64,000 bases of DNA from Paragordius varius (Eukaryota > Nematomorpha), in NCBI GenBank assembly GCA_964247055.1, contig OZ176055.1, forward strand, positions 1,984,001 to 2,048,000. Reading direction: 5' to 3'. A program made the position numbers and the translations under genes. Of this stretch, positions 23,180 through 33,800 are shown one piece after another; the first letter of the stretch is position 1; each line of letters opens with the position of its first letter. The notes beneath the pieces are model-generated. The model was not told the origin of the DNA and made no database searches. It worked only from the letters and a program-made list of their open reading frames with translations.

Positions 23180-26100
23180 TACACCACACATAAAAAATCT
23201 ATAAGATTTACTTGATCATATGATTTAATCACCCTTTATTTTATGTTCTTGGATGTTAAAAATGCTTGTTTAAATATAAAAATCATTGTAATAGCTTTGT
23301 GGATTTTTTTTAAAAAATCAATTTAATTTTTACACCTTTTTTGCTGTTTTTTATGTAACAAAAGCTAAAATTTACTCAGCTGTAAATACTAAACTCCTTA
23401 TTTCAGCTGTAAATTTTGAATATTTACCATGCCTTAAAATAAAACCCAAAGTAATTTTTTATTTATAAAATTAGAATGACTGACGGGTAAAAATATTGTA
23501 TCTCACAGCAAAAAATCTAGGCTAAATTATTTAGAGGGGGCGTTTGTGGACCGTTCTAGTAAGCACTCTAGAGATACTCGGTGAAAATGCAAAAATGCTT
23601 TTATATATTTTTTCTTTGTTTGATACATTCCTATAAAATCAACAATAGATCGATTTGCTACAATTGTGAAATAAATACCATGACCAAGTACTGAATCGCA
23701 ACAATTTGCATCTGACGTCAGCTAATAGATTATCTTTCACTATGGATAACTGTGCAGAATAAATAAATATGGAGAATATGTCATATCTTATGAAAAACGT
23801 TTAAAAAATATAATTTTATCAATAAATATTATCATTTTATAATTATTTATTTGAAGCCATTTGATGCTTTTTTCTATAGCAAATGAGAATAATATATTGA
23901 TAATACGCAAATCCTAATAATGCGTCAGTTAATTAGAGATATTAATTAAAGTAAATTTTGTCAGCAGATTTAAAGACACGGATAATCTATCTTGATTTTA
24001 AATGAAAGTAAATTAGGTGTATTAAGGGAAAATAAAATAATAATTTATTTATTCATATATAAACAATCGTAAATTAAATTTATATATTTCGATAAGTTTT
24101 TTCGAAGGGTTTTAAAAGTTGATGTCCCTTTTCGCCTCTTTGATATGTGATGGCGTCTTTGGGAAGTACACACATAGGAATCCACCATATGAAGCTTTAG
24201 ACTCATGCGTTATCCTATATTTTTGATAAAAAAGAATATAAATGTTTAAATAACACAAATATGATAACATATATACCCATCCTATAGAAAAAGTCAATTA
24301 AACAATTGCCTAATTTCAGATAATTGTTATTTTTTAAATTTCCCAAAAATTTTGAGAAAAAGTTCGCAATGTACCATGCCGCTTTTTCTTTGGGTTGCAT
24401 TTTAGATTCAAACATTACAGCGTTCAAAAGACTCGTAACCTAAAATTAAATATATAATACCCGCGGCCTATCAAAACTGCCGCGTTTATTTTAGCGGGTG
24501 TCATCCTGAACTTCCTAAAATGAATCCAAGCTTCGCCATTTATATAAAGACGGCACAAAAATGTTTTGGCCAATCCTAGCAGCGTGTGAAATGGGGGCAA
24601 CACAAATTCGTTAGCTGATATTAATGGATACCTGATTCTTTGGCCCAACTTCATAAGTTATTAACAGCCAATTATTTTTTGTGTAGTGTTTCTCGGTGTC
24701 ACCCGAGTACCACTCAGACAGGGGGCAAAAAATTTGGAAAACCCTTTTTATATACCTAAAAGCAAACCCATGACCTATAAAAATATTAGAATTTATAACT
24801 TTATAACCCTGTAACATGCCAATAATGATAGCCGTATTGCAGGAGTTCAAAAATGTTTTCGACAACCTCTTGGCCTCCCTATAAACACGGCTATAAGCAA
24901 TTAAAATTAGCCTGCGTTCTCCGGCACAGTCCATCAAAATACCTTTCAAACTTTTTAAAAAGATGTCAACTATTGTATACCTGGGAAGCGTCCAGCAATA
25001 CCCACTGTGATGAATTATATTTGTAATTCATTTCCTTCATGAGACAAATTATATTATTACACCAAGATACAGAACTGTTTTATTTTCGAAAATTTATTCC
25101 TCTAATTCGAAAACTAGTTATGATCTGTTAAATTGCTACGAGTAAGGGTCCGTAGCATAATTTCTGATGACCTGAAATAATATATATTAAAAATGTCTGG
25201 CTTATTAAAAGATAAATACAAAATTTCAATTTTATATATTTAACGCATTTTAGCATGACTTGATTAAAATAAATTTTAAAATACGTAATTCTATCAATTT
25301 TTCTAAAAATATCGTCTGGAAAGATGCATTTTTTTGATTAGGGAAATCACTTCATTGCTGCTTAATTTATTTGTACATTTTTTTCTAATCGTTATCATCT
25401 ATCATATCAAAAAAATCGATAGGAATGGTTGGAGAAGGAGGTAGGGGAAGGTCAATGGAATGAGGAACTGGACGAAATGCGCAAGAAAAGTTTGGATATT
25501 CGATAGGGTTTTTGTTTTTTTGGTAATGTTAGTAAGAAATGGTTTTGGAACTCCACAAATGAAACATCCAGAATGTGTATTGGCTCAGGCTATATCATAG
25601 GGATAACCCAATGGTGTCAAGGTCCGGTTTTGTTGTACCATGCTCCTAAACTAAATAAGCTCAACTCTTATCGAGGTCCCCCATGATAAGTTTAAAATAT
25701 AAAAAAAATAGTTTTTTTATGTATATGGTATGTTTATCCTATTAGTTTTTTTGTGTATTATCCACATATATGGCAGACAATATTTTTATCCGTCAGGCAT
25801 CCTAAATTTATAAATAAATTTACTTTGGTGATAATTATATTTTTTTATACACATTGATATAATAATAATTTTTTGATGTATTAAAATTTAGGAAGTATTT
25901 TAAAATATGAAATTAAAAGTTTAGTATTTACATCTGAGTAAATTTTAGCTTTTTTACAGAATAATAAAAGCAAAAAATGTGTAAAAATTAAATTTATTTT
26001 TGAAAATAAAAGTCCACACTATTACACAATGAAATTTATATTTATACAAGCATTATTAACATCCAAGAACATCAAATATAGTTTGTTTTTATTTAATAAT

Positions 26101-26400
26101 ATGATAAAAAATATTTGTGTCAAAAAAGTTAAGGTATCAAATTATTAAGGGTTTTAGCCCAACAAATAGTATTGGGTATTTTGAGTAATTTATTTTTTAT
26201 ATTTATTGGTGATCTTTTGCATAAATATTTATATAAGCCACATATTATTTATTTATCTAGTGAAAAATATTTACTAACGATTAAGTTTTGGATATGTCCA
26301 AATTTGGAAAAAGTCCCATATGTCGAAAACGATGGGGCAATTTTTTTTAACACAAATCTGATCACAATACCATGAATCAAAAAATTAAGATCCAGAAAGT
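23180..26400 (-). mobile_element. Decayed DNA transposon with inverted repeats around an orphan transposon ORF
   Basis: 23180-23460 is the inverted counterpart of about 25890-26120; both contain TTTAGTATTTAC..CTGAGTAAATTTTAGC and ACATCCAAGAACAT. Between them, on the minus strand over about 24100-25020, are remains of a coding region with several breaks. Its blocks LPPFHTLLGLAKTFLC, AKINAAVLIGRG, KAAWYIANFFSKFLG and NNYLKLGNCLIDFF match, from memory, a widespread multi-copy family of unnamed animal proteins with the pattern LPPxHxxLGLxKxF and FLGNxKxxNY, which behaves like a transposon-encoded ORF. The element is broken. Boundaries and superfamily are not settled. Confidence 0.55.
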
Positions 26401-26559
26401 GTGTCACAGTGTAATTCTACTACAATTTCCTCTCAATCAGTTAATATTTTTATATTTCCCGATTTCGGACGCAGTGACAATGTGTGATTTAAAAAAATTA
26501 GCCATGTTTTTAGTTTTATAATCAAATAAACACAAATTTTGGGAAAATGTTTAAAAATT

Positions 26560-26730
26560 AAAATAGCTTCGAAGTAGTTTTATATGGTTTTTTTTATCTA
26601 GAAAAGATTTAGGCTTATTTATAAATTATTTATAGAAGATAAATAAATCGGAACGGTTTCTTTCAGTAGTTTTTGGTTAAATATTAACATATATCTAGTC
26701 TGGGGTATTTAGATATCTTGATTTTCTAGA
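26560..26730. repeat. MITE family C half-copy
   Basis: Contains TCGAAGTAGTTTTATATGG, GAACGGTTTCTTTCAGTAGT and GTCTGGGGTATTTAGATA, matching the left arm of family C copies (for example 54990-55090) in inverted orientation. Confidence 0.55.
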
Positions 26731-27225
26731 TTTTTACCTTATTATATTTTCAAATTAATAATTCACTTGGGGTACAAAGCTACCCTAATAGTAATAAAAC
26801 TTAATACGTCATGTTTTCTAATAGAACACTTACCAGAAAAAAATTACTTTTCGAAATAATTCGTAAGGCCAAATGTAATGATCAAACTGTAACTCAACCC
26901 ACTTTCTACATGCTATATGTAATTTATAATACTTGACTTCATGCTTTCAAAAACTATACATTATATAAAAAGATAACTCACGAAACTGTAAGAAACAAAA
27001 GCTCAGTTGAGCTATATATTTATACAACCAACTATTTCATAATAGTGTTTTTGCAATTAACTTTGGCCAAAATATGCACCCAGTTATTCTATTCAAACTT
27101 TAAATAAAAGCGTTTATTTGGTAGGGTTTGTAGTGTATATATTTGTCTTTAGGCAAATTAAAATCTTGATACGATATTTCAATTGTCAAAGTCACGCCTG
27201 CTTAGGTATACCTGCATTTTACAAT

Positions 27226-30091
27226 ATGCCCTCGATGTGGGAAAAACACAAACTAAAACTTAAGCAAAATAAACTCTTTAACGGGAATAGAGACTGTGGA
27301 TACATACCAATAACGGACGAAAACATTTATAAAGTTGGATTGCGCGGCCGAAAAACTTACATTTTTTATGGCATAATTGGCTTTTTAACCTTGCTTACGA
27401 TCCTTAATACCATAGTAATATTAAATAATATAAAATAGCTAAATTTGTTGCTTCTGTTTACATATCGTCTCTATAATGCTGAGAATTCTCCATTAGATTT
27501 TTGGTCACAAAAAGATCGTGTCATTTTTAATCAAGAAACTGAAATAAATAATATTCAAGCTTATGATTCGAATTTATTTAATTCGCCTTCATCCGAATTA
27601 GTGGTTCAAACTAGAGGTGCACAAGTATAAATATCAATTAAACATTTTAGATTTTGACAAATAATAAGGTAGACAAACGAGTTAAAAGAGAAAATAGAAA
27701 AATCTTAAATGACATTCAAAGTAAATTTATTATTACTGATAAACTATAATGATATAATACATTTTTCCTTTATAAATATTAATATATGTAACTAGTGATA
27801 TTTGATGAGAATCAAACTGTATTTAATAATGCGGATCAAATTGCATTTGTAAAACCTCATGCTGACAATAAAATATCAACATCTGGCGATGTAGACAATG
27901 TCTATTTTACTGGGTTTATAAATGAACACGAGCTACCTTTCCCACCTGAAAACATTATTCTCAAACGGGTTTGGACACCCAAAGTACTATAATTTTAAAA
28001 AAATATGAAAAAATGAAAAAATCGATTTATTTGCTATAAATAAAATTTTAAAATATTTAACTTATTTCATAATAGAGGTTTATTAACCTAGGCATGGTTT
28101 CTAGGTATTTTCTGAAAATTATTATGGTACGTGTTTGATATTTTTTTCTTTATGTTCAAATAAATTTATAAGAACTTAATTATTACCATATTTACGTACC
28201 TTTTGTTTTTGAAATATATATACCAAAATTATATTATACTAAATACCAATTTGTAATAATTAAAAAACCTTTATATGCAATTTAATCAATATCATTCCTA
28301 CAATGTCTACGATACATTTCAGAATATTCATCGCAAAATTTTTATTAAATACCGTTCCAATTTATTTATTATTATTATTTAATTGCTTTTTAAATTAGAT
28401 AACGCATTTAACTAGTGATGATGTTGGCAGTCAAGGTCTTACAACCAATTTACCCAACACCATGAAATTTGTTGCCCAAAATTCAACTTTGTATGTTAGG
28501 GGAAATCAAGGAGCAACTTTTTCCACAGCAAAATTTAACGCTAACATTACTAAAGATATAAATTTTCAAACTAAGGTTTACAGTTTTTTTTTGTTAATAT
28601 ACTCATTCACAGTTAAACCCAAATTAATTTCACCCAAAAATAATAAGCCATTTTGATTTTAAGAGTATCCATTTACATTTTAAATTCACCGTTAACAAGG
28701 TGAATTCACCCTCCAACATATTCAATCTATCCTAAAATAAATTAGGCTTATTAAGATTTAAAATTATCTATATTTTTTATATTTTTAAAAAATAAAATTT
28801 TGTTTAAAACTAAAATAATACTGAAAAAATAATAAAATGCCATAAAGATATATTTCGTATTAATGATGAGTTATAATAGCTCGAAAACACATATATACTT
28901 GTTTTTTGAGTAAGTTTAAATAGTTCAAGGGTAAATTTGAAGTGTTTGAGGTAATAAAGAATAACAGTTGTTAGAAATTAACAATGGTCATTATTTTATG
29001 CGGATTTAATTCCATATATCCATTTTATAATATTGCTTTTCAGAAAAGTTGTTTTACGGTCTTAAATGCAGTTATTAGGGTTGTGCATTTGACTGCTTTT
29101 TCAAAAAAGTCCGATCAGACCCAGTCAGACCATGATCATGACCACTTTTTACTTAAATATCATGCGAGATTGGAATAATGTTCGTATGACACTTGCGTTT
29201 CGCTAATAATGTTATGTTTTTTCTTAAAAGTTTGTATTATACATTTATTTTATATTTATATTTACAAATGTATTCAAACAAATTTAATCAAAAATTTTGT
29301 TTGAATGAATTATGCTACTTTGTGGCCTTTTTAAATCTTCAAATACATAGTTTTTAATACTTATTGTAATTTTTTTCTAGTTTGTTTTAAACTTTCTTTC
29401 ATCCATGAATTAATATTTAATTATAAGATGTTTTTTTGTTTTATTGGTTCTTATATTTTGCAAAGTTCTTGATTGTTTTGTTTTTTAAAATAACTGGATA
29501 TGCTTAAATGTTAATGTTATAAGGATGCATGTTTAACAATTTTATATTGTTAAATAAGCATATTTAAATATTTTATTTATAATAAAAAATATATCAAAAA
29601 TAAAATCTTACTATCTCTCTTCCAAAAAAATTTACCACCAATTTTTCAAAAAAACAGCAGTTTTTTAAATGACCATGGTCAAGAACTAAATAGTCACTGA
29701 CCAGGTCAGCACAACCCTAGCAGTTATGGTGGTTTTTTATATATTATTTTACATATACTATATTATATTCTCACAGGAAGGTTCATTCATCTTTAAAACC
29801 GAATCGAAAGATAACATGGGCGGAGTGTATTTCCCTGCGCAATATTTACCATTTCAAGGATTACATGATTGGAGAAAGGTGGTTAAAGAACCGGATTATT
29901 ATGATAACGTTGAAGAAACTTCTCGAATAAAATTAACTACCAAGCAACAAAATATTACATCACCTAAAACTTATAAACTTTGTATTTGTATGCCGAAAGG
30001 AAAATTATTTGTTGTATCTGCTAATACAAACAAATATGAACCGATAAGTTGTACGTCAGGACTTGAGTCGAATCCTAACGTTTGCGATTAA
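27226..30091 (+). CDS. SGCB: Beta-sarcoglycan (5 exons, complete)
   Basis: Type II membrane glycoprotein of the sarcoglycan subcomplex of the dystrophin complex, which links cytoskeleton and extracellular matrix in muscle. Exons 27226-27414, 27439-27616, 27796-27983, 28399-28575 and 29777-30091 join in frame to 348 residues (human 318). The N-terminus carries the beta-sarcoglycan signature GYIPITDENIYKVGLRGRK just before a single membrane span (about residues 44-71, YGIIGFLTLLTILNTI and LNLLLLFTY). The extracellular part has the beta-helical sarcoglycan pattern (TLYVRGNQGATFSTAKFNA) and a C-terminal four-Cys cluster (YKLCICMPKGKLF to CTSG to NVCD), like human YKLCMCADGTLF. Intron 1 is only 24 nt and splits the membrane span; intron 4 holds a hAT element and a MITE. 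ATG 27226 was chosen because upstream sequence in the same frame lacks a good start and shows no homology. Confidence 0.93.
27415..27438 (+). other. Ultrashort intron, 24 nt (SGCB intron 1)
   Basis: GT...AG, phase 0, inside the transmembrane-span codons. Its removal joins LTILNTI to LNLLLLF and keeps one continuous hydrophobic span. The unspliced frame ends in TAG at the acceptor itself. Confidence 0.85.
28665..28955. repeat. MITE family A copy, in SGCB intron 4
   Basis: The left arm (CATTTACATTTTAAATTCACC, then GAATTCACCCTCCAACATA) and right arm (AAGGGTAAATTTGAAGTGT) are diverged versions of the family A arms. Confidence 0.55.
29076..29719. mobile_element. Non-autonomous hAT element with perfect 8-bp target duplication
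   Basis: A 644-bp element with perfect 11-bp terminal inverted repeats (TAGGGTTGTGC / GCACAACCCTA), flanked on both sides by GCAGTTAT (29068-29075 and 29720-29727). An intact 8-bp duplication is diagnostic of hAT and suggests a fairly recent insertion. No transposase ORF. It lies in intron 4 of SGCB, 57 bp upstream of exon 5. Confidence 0.9.
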
Positions 30092-30583
30092 ACATAATTA
30101 TTTTCTTTATATACCTAAATTTCTGAATATGTTTAACCCTTTTTAAAAAAAATTAACTTTTTGTAATACTGTGTGCTTTTCATACATATACCTGTTATCA
30201 TTGTATTGTATTATCCAAATACTCTTCTAGTGCAATAATTACTATTTTACATAAAATGCATTTATCGATAATATTGTGTGTACATTTATTAAATATTATA
30301 CATTTCATAAAATAAAGGAAAATTATGTGCAATTATTTACATTAAACGTCAATACAAAAGGGATTATTATATTAAGTAGGGGTACATTTTGCTTGCTTTA
30401 GTTAATGCCAGCCAGCATTTACAGTAGGGAGAAAAATATTGGCTGGTTTATGCAAAAAATTCAGCCAATATACTAATTATTGCAAATATCTGGCAAATTT
30501 TAATAAAAATTAGGAATGTAATTAACTTTTACTGTTGCACAAAATGGAAGTGATTTTATTGTTTTGTGTTCAAAAAATTTGGT
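30092..30583. other. Convergent 3' flanks of SGCB and the UPF0729 gene
   Basis: Non-coding. It should carry both 3' UTRs; an AATAAA occurs near 30311 on the plus strand. Nothing else recognised. Confidence 0.4.
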
Positions 30584-30784
30584 TTAAGAAACCTTCTGGT
30601 GCGATTCTTGAGGAATATCGCCACGCGCTTCTGATGAGGTTTGAGGGTTTTCAGGCTTTTTGTCAGGGATTTGTTTGTAAAATATTGAACTGACCATATT
30701 TGAAATGATATGTACGTAGGGGAATATAAATTTATACCAAATATAGAATATTATCGGTAAAATAATGCAAGATAAACAAGCCAT
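30584..30784 (-). CDS. C18orf32/UPF0729 family small membrane protein (single exon, 66 aa)
   Basis: Homologue of human C18orf32 (76 aa), a small ER and lipid-droplet-associated protein. The start MACLSCIILPIIFYIWYKF aligns with human MVCIPCIVIPVLLWIYKKF; it is followed by the second hydrophobic stretch (FPYVHIISNMVSSIF) and a short Lys/Glu/Ser-rich tail (PDKKPENPQTSSEARG), as in the family. An upstream in-frame Met (MNACN, 30799) exists, but the internal Met at 30784 matches the family N-terminus. It is divergent from SMC6, with 77 bp between start codons. The function in this organism is inferred only from homology. Confidence 0.85.
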   Translation of the reverse strand: MACLSCIILPIIFYIWYKFIFPYVHIISNMVSSIFYKQIPDKKPENPQTSSEARGDIPQESHQKVS

Positions 30785-30861
30785 ATTGCACGCATTCACA
30801 AAAGTGAATGCAATAAGACAGTGCGGTAAAATTTAAATGACTAAAAAATTTAATTTTATAG
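30785..30861. promoter_or_regulatory. 77-bp bidirectional promoter/5' UTR region
   Basis: The only sequence between the start codons of the UPF0729 gene (minus) and SMC6 (plus). Both genes are well supported, so it must hold both translation leaders and probably a shared core promoter, unless one gene has a spliced leader or an upstream non-coding exon. No specific motif is assigned. Confidence 0.55.
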
Positions 30862-33800
30862 ATGGATAATGTTACCAAATACATGAATGGTCGCATTCTT
30901 TATGTGTCGCTAAAAAATTTTATGTGCCATGATTTTTTTGAATTGGAATTCAATCAAAATATCAATTTTGTTTGTGGACCAAATGGAAGTATTATTTTCA
31001 AATTTTCAATTGAATTTTCACAAACAATTAAATTTAATTTAAATTCGTATAACCGACTGAATATATACCAAAATTGCAAAGTTTGATATATATACGAAAT
31101 TGATATGTGAATAACCTTAAGTCAAATAGTTGTGTCTTACTGATGAGTGCTAACAAGCACGAAACTAGTTTGCGATTACTATTGACGAAAGGGTTTCCTA
31201 TATCGTTTATACTTTCTGTTAATAATTATCTTTCTATTAATTTTCTATTTAATTTTTAATTATTTGCATTTGGTTTTATGTTAAACTTTTTTTAGGTGGA
31301 AAAAGTGCAATTATGGCATCAATTATGTTAGTTTTGGGAGGAAAGTCGGCAAATACCTCAAGAGGTGCATCTCTCAAAGATTTTATTAAACTGGGATCTT
31401 TGTAAATTTTTAATATCTATTTCCTAAGGTCGGCTGAAATCGTTGTAAAACTTTGTAATTCGCATGAAGTGGCCTATAAACCCGAAATATATGGGCCGGT
31501 CATAACTATTAAAAAGGTTATAACTGCTTCAGGCATTGCATCCTACAAATTATATGGAACCAAAAATAGTTTGTACTTTTTGTTATTGTCTATAACGCAT
31601 TTTATGAGTAACTTTTTATTTCATATGGGTTAGATTACTATTATTTAAAAAATTAATCTGAAGATGTAATCTATATTGGGCCAACATTAAAATATTCTAT
31701 ATCTCTAACGCGCATTATTAAAAAAATATTTTTTCAAATTTAGTTGAAATGATTCCGATTAGTTATAATGCCATTTTTTTCAAATCAGCCTTCCTCATAT
31801 ATTAAAAGCTCTTTTTTCAATTTAATTAATAGCTATTAAAATAGATTTACGAAATTTAATTAATATATAATTTCACTAAAAAAAGCTAAAATTGCCTTTT
31901 AAATAATATTAATATCAGGTATACCACATTTAATTTTTATATATAATCAAGTTTTAAATGTGCCTGAATTTTTTAATATATTTATCTAATAGATGCAATG
32001 ATATCGAATAAAGCTAAAGACTTGCATGATATTTGCAACACTTTCAATATACAAGTTTTTTTAATAGTTTTAAACCTAAAAATGGCTTGAAATTAATTCT
32101 TAATTACTCTTATCTTGCAGATTAGTAATCCAGTGCTTATGTTAACTCAGGATATGTCAAGGACATTTTTTCACAATAGTACACCTAAAAAATTATATGA
32201 GGTATTTTAATAAACAGACTCCTATAAATAATTTTCTTCTAATAAAATGCATTTTTTAGTGTTAAATAAGATTCTAATTTGCGATACATATATATAAACC
32301 TGATGTATGATTTTGTCAAAATTAAATTAAGATAATATAATTTTTTTTGTAAAGTTTATTATTTTTTAAAAGCATTTTTAAGCTCATTCATAGCGGATAA
32401 TTCGACCGTATACTTTTTCGAGATCGAATTGTCATTAAAATACGCGGTTTTTATTGAAATTTTGTAAGTTTTTATTATATAGAGTTGATATTTTGATTTT
32501 CCTTAAGGGTTTTATGAATACAATATGTTGAATCATATTTGATTATGTATTTATGCCGTTGAAAATAACTAATAAATATTTTGAACGGATTGGTTGATTA
32601 TTTTTTCGTAATCAAAACCACAATAATTATATACACCAGGGGTGCCCAACACAAATGGCTTAGTGGGCCGCATCAAAATATATGGGCAGGCATTACTATA
32701 TTTAACTTGGATTTCAAGCATAAAACCAATTAAAAAAACTATATAGGTTGACAATAAGATTAAATTTTATTTTAACAATGTTTGCTAGATCGTTTCTGAA
32801 ATTGAAAAGTTTTACATAGAAAATATGTTGTAATATTAATTTTTAGGGCGACGCGAGTTACTGACTCAGATTATAAAATTAATTTTCTATAATACCAAAC
32901 GCTCTCATTTGCTTTTTATAAAAAGATCAGCTCTTCTAAATTTATTGGTTCATGCTGATTATCATTTTTCCTCTCTAATTTTCTAAATTTGAACGCCCCT
33001 TCCCCACAAACTATGCCAAAAATGATGAATTAAATTTTATTTCTTATTTTAAGTTTTTTTAAATTTAATCATTTGTCGTATAATGACGCGTGTATTCCTC
33101 CTAAATAAATAAAGTTTAAACTCTATTTATTATTAATCATCAATTTAATATATATAGTTTTTGTTTCAAGCCCTTCGTTCCGAACAATTCACGGAAGAAA
33201 TGGAACTTAAAACTCAAAAAATTAAAGCTTTATCAGACTTGATTACAGCACTGAAAGAAGTATAATATCTAATATAAAGTTATGACAATCTGAATTGTAG
33301 TTAAAAATTTTGTTTTAAATTCTGAAAATATCTCATATCTTTATTTGCTTTCCAAGTATTTTAACGAATTTTGGTTTAAATATTGAAAGGATTTGGAAAC
33401 GACCCAATCTCAATGTGAAAAATGGGATATGGAATTACAAAAATTTGTTAAACTACGTAATTGTCAAACTCAAATAACTACCCTAAAAGAACAAATGCAT
33501 AAATTTGATTATTATCACACTAGAGAGGTAATTCATAAAAGTTTTAGTTATATATATTATATATAAATATATGGTTCCTTAAAAGATCCTATTTTTTCTT
33601 GATAATTTTTATTTGATTTTTTTGTAAAATTATAAACTACGCAAATGGTGTTTTAAATTTTTAGACACCAATATAAAAATATATATCTAAAAATTAAAAT
33701 TAATACCATGTTTATATTTTATGTTAAAATTCTATAAAATTAATTCGTTTTACCTTAAATATTATTTATTATATTACACTGAGTCAAAAATCGGGGAGTA

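Noticed and set aside
27118-27225. N-terminal extension of the beta-sarcoglycan frame
   Set aside because: The frame is open but has no ATG near its start and no similarity to sarcoglycans; the ATG at 27226 fits the family length.
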